Shown here: positions 51,559 to 60,180 of the stretch, in pieces
How positions within the stretch are numbered: the stretch's first letter is position 1
How the letters are laid out: the number at the start of each line of letters is the position of its first letter
From: DATBGO01 sp963785765
GTDB taxonomy: Bacteria > Actinomycetota > Actinomycetes > Streptosporangiales > Streptosporangiaceae
Reading direction: 5' to 3'
Assembly: GCA_963785765.1 (NCBI GenBank)
Contig: CAWAWM010000001.1
Location: 1-64,000 of the forward strand
DNA: 64,000 nt
Translations under genes and position numbers: made by a program
Notes under the pieces: generated by a model
The model's database searches: none
What the model saw: only the letters and a program-made list of their open reading frames with translations
Told to the model about the DNA's origin: nothing

Positions 51559-51966
51559 CTAGGCGCTCAGGCCCCGGCGCTGCGGTGGCTCGCCCCGCTC
51601 GTCCTGGTGCTCGCGCCAGTTGCGGGCCAGCGCGATCAGCCCGCGTACCACATCGGGAGGCAGCCCGGGAACGTCGGCGATGTGCTGCAGGGTCGGGTCG
51701 TCGTACTGAAGGCGGCCCGAGCCAGCGGCGGGAACGAGCGGCTCGCCGCCGGCCAGGATCCGGCGGCATGATCCCGGAGCCCAGCCGAGATGGTTCTCCA
51801 GCGTGCCCAAGGTACTGGCCGACACCCGCCTGCCGGTCTCGACCTTGCCGAGGGTCCGGTCGGTCACGCCGGTCACGGCAGCAAGAGCGCGGCGGTCCCG
51901 CATGCCGAGCGCGGTACGCCTGGCCACGATGTCATCGGCCAGCCGCTGCCAGTCCTCATCTGCCAT
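51559..51966 (-). CDS. XRE-type transcriptional regulator
   Basis: ATG 51966 follows a GGAAGG site. The 135-residue protein has an N-terminal helix-turn-helix (ADDIVARRTALGMRDRRALAAVTGVTDRTLGKVETGRRVSAS read in parts) and a C-terminal helical tail (HIADVPGLPPDVVRGLIALARNW). It is divergent from the sigma factor across an AT-rich gap, so it may repress or sense for it. Target unknown. Confidence 0.82.
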   Translation of the reverse strand: MADEDWQRLADDIVARRTALGMRDRRALAAVTGVTDRTLGKVETGRRVSASTLGTLENHLGWAPGSCRRILAGGEPLVPAAGSGRLQYDDPTLQHIADVPGLPPDVVRGLIALARNWREHQDERGEPPQRRGLSA

Positions 51967-52132
51967 GCTTATTTCCTTCCGGAACAAGTAAGAAGATGCT
52001 AGAGCATAGTAGCGACCGTACCCAGGGATATACCAGTCTAAATCGGAATTTTTCCTGGATGGTCGACTTATCTGTTCGGAACTGTTCTTACCCACATTGA
52101 CACAACTTCCTATATCTTCCTACGCTGAAGAC
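51967..52132. promoter_or_regulatory. AT-rich divergent promoter region, XRE and sigma genes
   Basis: This 166-base region is noticeably richer in A+T than its surroundings. TTGACA at 52097-52102 and TACGCT at 52121-52126, 18 bases apart, form a vegetative-type promoter. Its expected start point is at the GTG 52133, giving a leaderless sigma-factor mRNA. Confidence 0.6.
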
Positions 52133-52705
52133 GTGACCGCAGCTGAGCCAGAGCCCCCCGCACTGACTCCCAGGCGCCTGGCCGGCCCTGCGGCGGATGG
52201 CACGCCGGCCGGCGCTACCGAGCCGGATGCCGATCGAGCCCTCACGGCGATGTACCAGGCGCATTACCGCTCGATCGTCCGCATAGCGGCGCTGCTGGCC
52301 GGGGACGTCCAGGCCGCGGAGGACATCGCCCAGGACTCCTTCGTCGCCATGCACGGCAGCTGGAGCCGGCTGCGCGACTATGACAAGGGCCTTTCCTTCC
52401 TGCTCCAGTTCGTCGTGAGCCGATCCAGGCTGATCCCGCGGCAGCCGCCGGTGGCTGGGCCGGTGGCCGGGCCGGGGACGCCGGAGCAACCACCGGATGT
52501 GCCCAGTACCGGGCCGGCCGGGCGGCCACTGGTGGGCTCGGCCTTTCGGGCCCTCCCGCAGCGGCAGCGAGAGGCACTCGTGCTCGGGTTCTACCTGGAT
52601 CTCCCGGACGGGCAGATCGCTGCCGCGATGCGGATCAGCCGGGGTGCGGTGAAGGTGCATACCGTGCGCGGCATCGCCGCCATGCGAGGCAATCTGCCTA
52701 CCTGA
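52133..52705 (+). CDS. Sigma-70-family (ECF/SigE-like) RNA polymerase factor
   Basis: From GTG 52133 the product has 190 residues. Region 2 is LTAMYQAHYRSIVRIAALLAGDVQAAEDIAQDSFVAMH and region 4 is FRALPQRQREALVLGFYLDLPDGQIAAAMRISRGAVKVHT, cited in outline. Region 4 has the standard helix-turn-helix. No anti-sigma factor gene follows directly; a DUF4232 lipoprotein gene comes 174 bases later on the same strand. A Pro-rich linker of about 35 residues separates the two regions. It directs polymerase to an unknown promoter set. Confidence 0.85.
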   Translation: MTAAEPEPPALTPRRLAGPAADGTPAGATEPDADRALTAMYQAHYRSIVRIAALLAGDVQAAEDIAQDSFVAMHGSWSRLRDYDKGLSFLLQFVVSRSRLIPRQPPVAGPVAGPGTPEQPPDVPSTGPAGRPLVGSAFRALPQRQREALVLGFYLDLPDGQIAAAMRISRGAVKVHTVRGIAAMRGNLPT

Positions 52706-52748
52706 CGAGAGTCCTGGCGCCCGCCGCGCCGGGGGAGCCTGGAGCCAG

Positions 52749-52790
52749 GTCGAGGTGGCCAGGTCGAGGTAGCTGAGTCGAGGTGGCCGA
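52749..52790. repeat. Three 14-bp tandem repeats
   Basis: GTCGAGGTGGCCAG and two variants run head to tail between the sigma factor and the lipoprotein gene. They are non-coding and lie about 90 bases before the lipoprotein start, so they may influence its promoter. Confidence 0.7.
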
Positions 52791-52879
52791 ACCGTGACCA
52801 TGCGGCGCCAACCGCCAGGCCCGGGACAACGTCATAACGGTCACCCGGCTCGCGGAGCCGCCCGGCCCGAAGGATAGCC

Positions 52880-53551
52880 GTGCTGACTGCGTCTCCACTC
52901 CTGGCTCGCCTGGCCCTCGCCGGCGCGGCCGTCAGCGCTGTCGCGCTGCTCAGCGCGGGCTGTGGCACGCCGGCGGCACCGCCCGCCACGGCCTCCAATA
53001 CGGCCACGGCCTCCCGTACGGCCACGGCCGCCGCGCCCGCGACCAGCTCCGCACCTGCTGCGGCGGGCCCGACGGCGAGCCCGGTCACGTCGAGTTCGCC
53101 GGCTGCGCCCGCGGGCCCGGCGCCCTGCCCGACCCGTTCCCTCGGGCTGAAGCCCGGCCTTTCGCAGGGCACCGCGGGCAGCATCTACACGGTGCTCGAC
53201 TTCACCAACATTTCCAAGGTCACCTGCACTCTCTACGGCTACCCGGGCGTCGCGCAGGCAGGCGGTAATCCGGTCACCCAGATCGGCCTGGCGGCTGCGG
53301 AAAGCCATGCCACCGCCAGGCGGCTGGTTACCCTCGCGCCAGGAGCGGTCGCCAACGCGCTGCTGCGGATCGTCGACGCGGGCAACTACGGGCCGGCCCG
53401 ATGCGGCCCGGTCAAGGCGAGTTACCTCCAGATCTACCCGCCGAATCAGACCACGCCGGTCTACCTCGGCTACGCATCGCAGGCCTGCGCCAAGCGGGTC
53501 AGGCTGCTGACTGTGTCCGTCGTGGTGGCAGGCTCCGGCGGCTCGTCCTAG
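52880..53551 (+). CDS. DUF4232-domain lipoprotein
   Basis: From GTG 52880 (AAGGA site) the product has 223 residues: a lipoprotein signal peptide with lipobox LSAGC, a 60-residue Ala/Thr/Ser/Pro linker, and a DUF4232 domain (from CPTRSLGLKPGLSQG to the end) with paired cysteines. DUF4232 is an actinobacterial extracellular beta-sandwich of unknown function. It is anchored to the membrane surface. The preceding sigma gene makes it a possible target or partner; this is inference. Confidence 0.87.
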   Translation: MLTASPLLARLALAGAAVSAVALLSAGCGTPAAPPATASNTATASRTATAAAPATSSAPAAAGPTASPVTSSSPAAPAGPAPCPTRSLGLKPGLSQGTAGSIYTVLDFTNISKVTCTLYGYPGVAQAGGNPVTQIGLAAAESHATARRLVTLAPGAVANALLRIVDAGNYGPARCGPVKASYLQIYPPNQTTPVYLGYASQACAKRVRLLTVSVVVAGSGGSS

Positions 53552-53598
53552 CCCGCATCCAGCGTCCTGCCTGGCGAGGGCCGGGCGCCGGAGATCCG

Positions 53599-54630
53599 TT
53601 ACGCGCTCCAGGTATCGAGGAAGGCCGAGTCGCGGGCCGAGACGTCGGCCCGGTACATCGGGTGCAGGTCCATGGACGGCGAGTACTTGCTGGCCGGGAC
53701 GGTGCGGCCGAGCGCCTCGGCCATCGCCCGGACGTGATGCGGTCCGGCGCCGCAGCAGATGCCGAGGTAGCTGACGCCGAGTTCGCGGGCGTCGAGCGCG
53801 AACTGCGCCATGTCGAACCGGGTGCATCCGAACGGCTCGAGCGCGATCGGGAAGGCCCGCAGGCCCGCGGAACGCAGCGACTCCATGGTCGGGGCGGCGG
53901 CGTCGGTGCGGTAGGGCACCGGCTGCGCGGCGATCGCGCAGTCGACCTTCGCGCGGATCTCGGCCAGCAACGGCAGCATGGTGGCCGGTCCCCGGTCGCA
54001 GTTCAGGCCGACGACCGTGGCACCCTCGGCGGCCAGGATGCGGCACGCCTCGGCGTAGGGATAGCCGTCGCGGGTCCGGTCTGGCTGGGTCGAGGCGAGG
54101 GTCACCACCGCGGGCAGTCCCAGGCCCCTGATGACCTCCAGCGCGATCAGTGCCTCGCCCAGGTAATCGTTGGTCTCGGAGATGACGAAGTCGATGCCTT
54201 CGTCCACCGCCCAGTCCAGCTGCTCGGCGTAGGTGGCGCGGACCGTCCGGCTGGTGGCGGGGTCGCCGGGGTCGTAGGCCCAGGTGTTGCAGACGTTGCC
54301 GGCCACCAGGGCACCGCCTTCGGCGGCCACCTCGCGGGCCAGCCGCACCGCGCTGCGGTTCATCGCCTCCAGGTCACCCTCGCGGCCCACGTCGCGGAGC
54401 TTCTCGCGGTGCGCATAGTAGGTGAGCGCGACCATCACGTCCGCGCCCGCCCGCAGGAACTCGCGGTGCAGCTCGCGCACGGCACCAGGAAAGTCGAGCA
54501 CGACCTCGGGCACGAACGGGCCCGCCTTGATGTAGCCGCGGCGCTCGAGCTCGAAGACGTAGCCCTCGGCGCCGAGCACCGTGCCGGTGGCCAGCCGCTC
54601 GGCGAGCCCGGCTGGCGAGTTCCCGGTCAT
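53599..54630 (-). CDS. Homocysteine S-methyltransferase-family protein
   Basis: This 343-residue protein has the methyltransferase barrel with zinc-binding Cys in VVGLNCDRGP and the Cys pair in LGICCGAGPHH. The N-terminal GAEGYVFELERRGYIKAGPFVPEVV fits the betaine- or S-methylmethionine-type branch. Such enzymes move a methyl group from a donor (betaine, dimethylsulfoniopropionate or S-methylmethionine) to homocysteine. Its start overlaps the stop of the FAD oxidase gene, so the two act in one pathway. An N-methyl amine as substrate of the pair is plausible. Confidence 0.87.
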   Translation of the reverse strand: MTGNSPAGLAERLATGTVLGAEGYVFELERRGYIKAGPFVPEVVLDFPGAVRELHREFLRAGADVMVALTYYAHREKLRDVGREGDLEAMNRSAVRLAREVAAEGGALVAGNVCNTWAYDPGDPATSRTVRATYAEQLDWAVDEGIDFVISETNDYLGEALIALEVIRGLGLPAVVTLASTQPDRTRDGYPYAEACRILAAEGATVVGLNCDRGPATMLPLLAEIRAKVDCAIAAQPVPYRTDAAAPTMESLRSAGLRAFPIALEPFGCTRFDMAQFALDARELGVSYLGICCGAGPHHVRAMAEALGRTVPASKYSPSMDLHPMYRADVSARDSAFLDTWSA

Positions 54631-55856
54631 GATGCCGCGCCTCCTGCCGGTCGCCCGGCGCCGGTGCCAGCGCGCGGGCCAGCTTCCGCGCCAGCGCCGG
54701 CGAACCGGCCGGGGGCGAACCTGCTGATGTCATAGACGGTCCCGTGCTGCAGGGCGAGCTGTGCGAGGACCCGGCCCACCCAGGGCGCGAACTTGTATCC
54801 CGTGCCGCGCCAGCCGACTCCGGTGAACACCCCCGGTGCGCCGGGGACCGGGCCGAGAATGAAATCGTCATCGGCCACCAGGTCGTAATAGCAGACATCG
54901 ACCCCGTCGGCCGCCGCCACGTCGACGGTCTGCGCCCCGTGCAGCCCGGGCATGCATTCGGCGACGAAATCCTCCACGCTGCCGATCTGGCTGGGCACGG
55001 CCGCCACGTCCGGCGGGTTGTAGAAACCGATCTTCACCCCGGGAGTCTTCCCTTCGTACAGCGGGTGCCCGTAAATCCCGACGTCCAGATAGGCGAACAC
55101 CGGCAGGGCCTGCTCGGTGTACAGGCCGCGCGTCCCGGCCGGGGGAATGAAGTACTTGGACTGGGCCGGCCGGTCGGTCCGCAGCGGGAACCTGACCGAG
55201 CAGCCGGGCAGCAGGCCGAGCACGTCATTGGTGCCCAGGCCCGCGGTGATGACCAGGACGTCGGACTCCACCAGGCCGGCCTGCGTGGCCACGCTCCAGC
55301 CGCCGCCCGATCGGGTGATGGCTACCGGCGCGCAGTTCTCGGCGACGCGCACGCCACGGGCGGCGATCGCGTCGCTCAGCGCCTGAGTCGCCGCGGCCAC
55401 ATCGACGAACCCGGCGTCGACGTCGAGCCAGCCGCCGTCCGCGTCGAACTGCGGGAATCTGTCCCGGAGCTGTGCCGTCGAGAAGGCCTGGCGGCGCAGC
55501 TGCAGCTGGTCGAGGACGGCGAAGCTCTGCACCGCGTAGGTGCTGTCCAGGTCGGGCGTCACGCTGGCCTTGGCCAGGTTCAGGCAGCCGCAGTCGATGA
55601 GCAGCGGCAGGCCGGCCTGCAGCTGGAATTCCAGCCACAGCTGGCGGGCCTCGTAGGCGAGCCTGGCGTACTGCGGATCCAGGTAGTCGTTGCGGGCGGA
55701 CCTGGTCAGGCCGAACGAGGCGGTGGCCGGATCGCCGACCCGGGAGCTCTCCAGGACCGTCACGGCGCAGGCCAGCGGAGCCGCGTAGTAAGCCGTCATC
55801 AGGCCCATGACGCCGCCGCCGATGATCGTCAGCCGCCGCCCCGGGTGCTCCGCCAC
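54627..55856 (-). CDS. DAO-family FAD-dependent amine oxidase/dehydrogenase
   Basis: From GTG 55856 (AAGGAG eight bases upstream) the enzyme has 409 residues. LTIIGGGVMGLMTAYYAA is the FAD site, SFGLTRSARNDY a conserved second flavin segment and GWRGTGYKFAPWVG the C-terminal flavin motif seen in sarcosine oxidase and N-methyltryptophan oxidase relatives. It should oxidise an N-methyl amine or imino acid. It is coupled to the methyltransferase gene. A disabled permease copy lies upstream in the same direction. The last 25 residues are low-complexity Ala/Gly/Pro. Confidence 0.87.
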   Translation of the reverse strand: MAEHPGRRLTIIGGGVMGLMTAYYAAPLACAVTVLESSRVGDPATASFGLTRSARNDYLDPQYARLAYEARQLWLEFQLQAGLPLLIDCGCLNLAKASVTPDLDSTYAVQSFAVLDQLQLRRQAFSTAQLRDRFPQFDADGGWLDVDAGFVDVAAATQALSDAIAARGVRVAENCAPVAITRSGGGWSVATQAGLVESDVLVITAGLGTNDVLGLLPGCSVRFPLRTDRPAQSKYFIPPAGTRGLYTEQALPVFAYLDVGIYGHPLYEGKTPGVKIGFYNPPDVAAVPSQIGSVEDFVAECMPGLHGAQTVDVAAADGVDVCYYDLVADDDFILGPVPGAPGVFTGVGWRGTGYKFAPWVGRVLAQLALQHGTVYDISRFAPGRFAGAGAEAGPRAGTGAGRPAGGAAS

Positions 55857-55937
55857 ACCGCACGCTCCTTGTCCGCCGTGATGACCTGCCATGCTACCCA
55901 CGATGCGGGCCTAACCGGGCAGACGGCGCACAGCGCC

Positions 55938-56743
55938 TCATTCATCGGCGACGATCGAGCCCACCCGGTCGCCCAGGGTCGGGTCGTGCCTGGTCAGCAC
56001 CGCCGCGTAGACGACGGCCACGACCACGGTGACCAGCGCGGCGTAAGGGAACCAGTCATAAGGCGACGCCTGCCCGGGCTTGCTGAGGTAGTAGACGGGA
56101 ACCGCGATCGCGACCATGCCCAGGACCGGCAGGATCAGGTGCCCGAGCGGGCTGAATTCGGCCGGCCTGTACTTCCGGTAGTAGAACGGCAGGGCCAGGT
56201 TGGACAGGAAGTACACGACCAGGATCAAGATCGTGCCCATCGTGGACGACTCGGCGAAGAAGACGAGCGGGTCCATGCTGCCGGAGTGCCCGCCGATGAC
56301 ATGCCCGAGGGCCCAGCAGATGATGATCGCCCCGGCGATGGCGACGAAGACGAAGATGGCGTTCATCGGGGTACGGCGCCCCGGGTGCACCCGGCCGATC
56401 CAACTGGGCAGCAGGCCCTAGCGGCCCGCGTTGAAGATCAGCCGGGCCTGCGAGTTGACCGCCGCGATGAGGACCCCGAGGGTCGAGGTCAGCCCGGCCA
56501 GGTAGGCGAAGAAGGCAAAACTCGCGAGCACGCTGTGGGCGACAGTGATGAACGGGATCGGGGCCGCGCTGAGCGCGGCGCCGTTGTCCTTGAAACCGCT
56601 CACCGTGGCGTAGGCGAACAGTACGTAGCTCACCACCATCAGGCCGATGGACAGGAAGACGGCCCTGAGCGCGCCGCGATGCAGCCGCTCCGGGGCCTCC
56701 GGGGCCTTGGTCTCTGAAACGGCGTGGATGCCATTTCAGTCAT
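55938..56743 (-). pseudogene. Decayed APC permease, paralogue of the gene at 2093-3559
   Basis: The start ATG 56743 has a GGAGG site and reads MTEMAST, then loses one base and continues as SETKAPEAPERLHRGAL in another frame. It jumps directly into RAVFLSIGLMVVSYVLFAYATV, so about 210 codons of the middle of the intact paralogue are deleted. A TAG at about 56418-56420 replaces the expected Glu codon in NAGREGLLP. The C-terminal 150 codons stay open to ADE. Deletion, frameshift and stop show true decay. It was probably the transporter for the FAD oxidase and methyltransferase genes downstream. Confidence 0.85.
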
Positions 56744-56969
56744 GTCCCCTCCGTAAAGGTCGCCCTACCGACGGTGATGCCTGAATTGTCGGTCGCGAAA
56801 CCGCCCAGGGGAAGGGGCCTCAGCCGGCTTAGTCAGGCGCTACTGCGGACGGCCAGGCGGCCGGGAAGAATCGGCCGCCGCCGGCCGCCCCAGGCGCGAT
56901 GATGAGCCAGGCGGCTTCGCTATGGCGGCGGAACGTGCTGCCGACCGTACTCCGGAAAGGAACACCGGC

Positions 56970-57703
56970 ATGGTGGACGTCAAGCTCGGCAAGAAGCGGC
57001 CCGCCGCGACCCGCGGACGCTTGCTTATGGCAACTACCGGACGGCCGCGGCGGCGCCCCCGCCCCAGGCCCACTGGGGCCATGGCCTGCCGTACGCCATG
57101 CTTGGCAACGCTCAATATGGCGACTGCGTCGAAGCGGGCTATGCCCACCAGGTGCAGATCTGGGGCGACCGGGCCGGAAAGCCGTTCGTGCCCACCGACG
57201 CCGAGGCGCTCGGCGCCTATTCGGCGATCACCGGCTTCAATCCCAGCCAGCCCAGCACCGATCAGGGCACCGACATGCTCACCGCCCTCGGCTACTGGAA
57301 GTCCACCGGCCTGGGCGGCCAGCGGGTTACCGCCTACGCGACCCTGAACGTGCAGACCCAGGCCGAGGTCAGCGAGACAGTCGCGTGGTACGGCGGCGCT
57401 TACATCGGCATTCAGCTACCGCTGTCCGCTCAGGATCAGGTCGGGTCGCAGTGGACGGTCACGACCGGGCCGAACGCGGTCGCAGGGAGCTGGGGCGGTC
57501 ATTGCGTCCCGGTGTGCGGGTATGACAAGGACCGGCTGTGGTGTGTCACCTGGGGCGCGCTGCAGGCCATGACGTGGGAGTTCGTGACTACCTACTGCGA
57601 CGAGGCCTACGTGCTGCTGGCCACCGAGTGGATCGCCGCGACCGGTCAGTCACCGTCCCGCCTGGCCTGGGGCCAGCTCCTGGCCGACCTCGCGAACCTG
57701 TGA
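56970..57703 (+). pseudogene. Papain-like fold protein with a frameshift
   Basis: ATG 56970 (AAGGA site) starts MVDVKLGKKRPAATRGRL, a beginning known from phage-associated proteins. The frame is lost near 57025. AYGNYRTAAAAPPPQAHWGH then continues in the frame of the main part (57098-57703). That part has a likely catalytic Cys in GNAQYGDCVEAG, a His in SWGGHCVPVCGYD and a later Trp/Asn region, the pattern of C1-like cysteine peptidases. If the lesion is real, the protein loses its N-terminus. If it is a sequencing indel, the gene is intact at about 244 residues. Confidence 0.62.
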
Positions 57704-57730
57704 AGCAGCCAACCGGAACGGGGGAACCTG

Positions 57731-58147
57731 ATGGCGCACGGTAGCCGGATCGGCTCGGCGGTGATGTTCGTGCAGGATCTGGACAGATCGGTGCGGTTCT
57801 ATCAGGACGTCCTTGGCCTGGCCGTCGCCGACCGGAGCCCGACCGCCGCCCTGCTGGCCAGCGCGGCGGGAACGCAGCTGATCTTGCGCGCCACGGGCAG
57901 CCAGGGCGCGCACGCCCTCGGCGGCGTGGGCGTCCAGTACCTGATCTGGACCGCGAGTGACAAGGACGACCTGCACCGCTGCGAGCGGGCCCTGACCGAA
58001 CGCTCGGCGTACCGGGACACCCGTAGCAGTGGCGGCCTCACGGTGGTGGAGGGCAGCGATCCGGACGACATCACCGTGATGATCGGCTATCCCGGCCCGG
58101 ATCAGGTGCCCTTCGATACTCTTCCGGCCCGGATCTACGGGTGGTGA
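57731..58147 (+). CDS. VOC-family (glyoxalase fold) protein
   Basis: This 138-residue protein has the VOC pattern: GSAVMFVQDLDRSVRFYQDVLGL (first beta-alpha-beta unit), LILRATGS (metal-ligand strand) and the second unit ending in VEGSDPDDITVMIGYPG. It may bind a metal, but the ligands are not fully conserved. These proteins include glyoxalases, bleomycin-binding proteins and dioxygenases. Its stop overlaps the malic enzyme stop on the opposite strand by 13 bases. Confidence 0.85.
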   Translation: MAHGSRIGSAVMFVQDLDRSVRFYQDVLGLAVADRSPTAALLASAAGTQLILRATGSQGAHALGGVGVQYLIWTASDKDDLHRCERALTERSAYRDTRSSGGLTVVEGSDPDDITVMIGYPGPDQVPFDTLPARIYGW

Positions 58148-59877
58148 GCGGCCTCGTGCGACGGGTGGTGTGAGCCGGTGGCGGCCGGGTGGGTCAGCTC
58201 CCGGTAGCCAGGCACCCAGCGGGCCGCGTCCACCGCGGCCTCGATGTCGGCCGCGGGCGGCAGCTGGGACACCCCGCTGTCGCGAGCCTCGCGGGCCACC
58301 GCGACCGCGATGGTCCTGGATATCTCGCGCAGGTCGGCGATCTGCGGGTAGAGCGCACCCTGCTCAAGACGGTCCGCTGACACCAGGCCCGCCAGCGTGG
58401 TGGCGGCGACCAGGAACATCCGGTCGGTCACCTCGGTGGCCCGCGCTGCGATCGCCGCGAGGCCCACGCCGGGGAAGATGAACACGTTGTTGGCCTGGCC
58501 GATCTGCTGCGTCCGGGAGCCGACCTGCACCGGGTCGAACGGGCTGCCCGTCGCGACCAGCGCCCGTCCCTCGCTCCAGCGCAGCACGTCGGCCGGCGTC
58601 GCGTCCGAGTTGGCGGTCGGGTTGGACAGCGGGAAGACCACGGGTACCTCGGTCCGCGCCGCCATCTCCCTGATGGCCGTCTCGGTGAAGGCGCCGGCCC
58701 GGCCGCTGGTGCCGATCAAGATCGTCGGCGCCACCAGGCGCACCACCGTCTCCAGGTCATACCGGCGGGCGGGCTCGAAGCCGAGCCGGGCGAGCTCGGC
58801 AGCGGGCATGGCGAACGGCAGCTTGTCGTCGGTCACCTCGTCGCGGCCCTCGAAGACCAGGCCCTGGGAGTCGAGCATCACCACGCCGCGGCGGATCTCC
58901 TCCGCCGTGGCGCCCTCGGTCGCCATGATTGCCTCGGTGAGCCTGCCGATGCCGATGCCGGCCGCACCGGACCCGAGGAAGACGATCCGCTGCCTGGACA
59001 TCGGCTCGCCGCGGACCCGCAACGCGGCCAGTATCCCGGCCGTGACCACGGCGGCGGTGCCCTGGATGTCATCGTTGAAGCAGGTGAGCCGGTTCCGGTA
59101 ACGATCCAGTAGGCGGATCGCGTTGTGCTGCTTGAAGTCCTCCCACTGCAGGACGGCATCGGGGAACACCTCGGCGACGGCCTGGACGAACGCCTCGATG
59201 AACTCGTCGTAGTGCGCCCCGCGGAGCCGTGGCTTGGGGTAGCCGAGATAGAGCGGGTCGGTGAGCAGGTCGGTGTTGTCCGTGCCGACGTCCAGCGATA
59301 TCGGGAGCGTCCTGGCCGGGTCGAGCCCGGCCCCGGCGGTGTAGAGCGCGAGCTTGCCGACCGGGATCCCCATCCCGCCCGCGCCCTGGTCACCCAGGCC
59401 GAGGATCCGCTCGTTGTCGGTCGCGACGATCAGCCTGATGTCTGTCTTGCCGGTGTTGCGCAGCAGCTCCGGGATGCAGGTGATGTCTTCCGGCGTGATC
59501 CACAGGCCGCGGGGACGGCGCACAATGTGGCTGAACTTGCGGCACGCCTCGCCGACGGTCGGGGTGTAGACGATCGGGGCCAGCTCCGCAAGGTGATCGG
59601 AGAGCAGCCGGTGGAACAGCGTCTCGTTGCGGTCCTGCAGCGCGGCCAGCCCGATGTACTTCTCCAGGTCGGTCGACTTGGCCCGCAGATGCTCGATCTC
59701 GAGCGCGACCTGCTGCTCGATCGTGGCCACCCGCCAGGGCAGCAGCCCGCGCATGCCGAGCGCCTCGCGCTCCGGGTGGGTGAACGCCGCGTCCTTGTTG
59801 AGCAGCGGCTGCTCGAGGATGTCCACGCCGCTGACACTGGCTGACGGCGCCATGCTAGCGCCGGTCCTGGTCTTCAT
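58135..59877 (-). CDS. NAD-dependent malic enzyme
   Basis: From ATG 59877 (GGGAGG site) the enzyme has 580 residues and converts malate to pyruvate, CO2 and NAD(P)H. The malic-enzyme signatures IVYTPTVGEACRKFS, GILGLGDQGAGGMGIPVGK, the metal site CFNDDIQGTAAV and VFLGSGAAGIGIG are present. Length and order match the long SfcA/MaeA type, which is mainly NAD-dependent. The C-terminal His-rich tail (SHHPSHEAAHHP) is unusual. It is divergent from the PNPOx gene. Confidence 0.93.
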   Translation of the reverse strand: MKTRTGASMAPSASVSGVDILEQPLLNKDAAFTHPEREALGMRGLLPWRVATIEQQVALEIEHLRAKSTDLEKYIGLAALQDRNETLFHRLLSDHLAELAPIVYTPTVGEACRKFSHIVRRPRGLWITPEDITCIPELLRNTGKTDIRLIVATDNERILGLGDQGAGGMGIPVGKLALYTAGAGLDPARTLPISLDVGTDNTDLLTDPLYLGYPKPRLRGAHYDEFIEAFVQAVAEVFPDAVLQWEDFKQHNAIRLLDRYRNRLTCFNDDIQGTAAVVTAGILAALRVRGEPMSRQRIVFLGSGAAGIGIGRLTEAIMATEGATAEEIRRGVVMLDSQGLVFEGRDEVTDDKLPFAMPAAELARLGFEPARRYDLETVVRLVAPTILIGTSGRAGAFTETAIREMAARTEVPVVFPLSNPTANSDATPADVLRWSEGRALVATGSPFDPVQVGSRTQQIGQANNVFIFPGVGLAAIAARATEVTDRMFLVAATTLAGLVSADRLEQGALYPQIADLREISRTIAVAVAREARDSGVSQLPPAADIEAAVDAARWVPGYRELTHPAATGSHHPSHEAAHHP

Positions 59878-60180
59878 CAGAGCCTCCCTGCTGACTGCCT
59901 GAGCACATCGGGGCGCCGCCTGGACGGCTGGCCTCGAAGTCCGGCATCGAGATCCCGGTATCCAGCTCACACCCTCAGGGCCCGACCTGCCACGGCCGAA
60001 GGTCCTCGGCTTGACCGATGAACGTCGTTGACCCGGCCTCGCACCGGGCGGCCGGCGCGGCCGGGGCGGCCGGCCGTATCCTCGGAAGTGCCGCCCGGGC
60101 AACTCAGCAGGCGGCGCAGCGCCGGTCATGCCCGTCTTCTCGACCCTTATCCGCCCGCTTGCACGTGAACAGGAACGCTG
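59878..60180. promoter_or_regulatory. Divergent promoter region, malic enzyme and PNPOx
   Basis: These 303 bases lie between divergent starts. GC-rich inverted segments occur around 60050-60080, but I find no clear operator, riboswitch or small gene. An AGGAA site precedes the PNPOx ATG. Confidence 0.35.

Noticed and set aside
54744..56717. A 657-residue open frame opposite the oxidase and permease genes
   Set aside because: Composition is typical of antisense to GC-rich genes and the reverse strand has strong DAO and permease homology.
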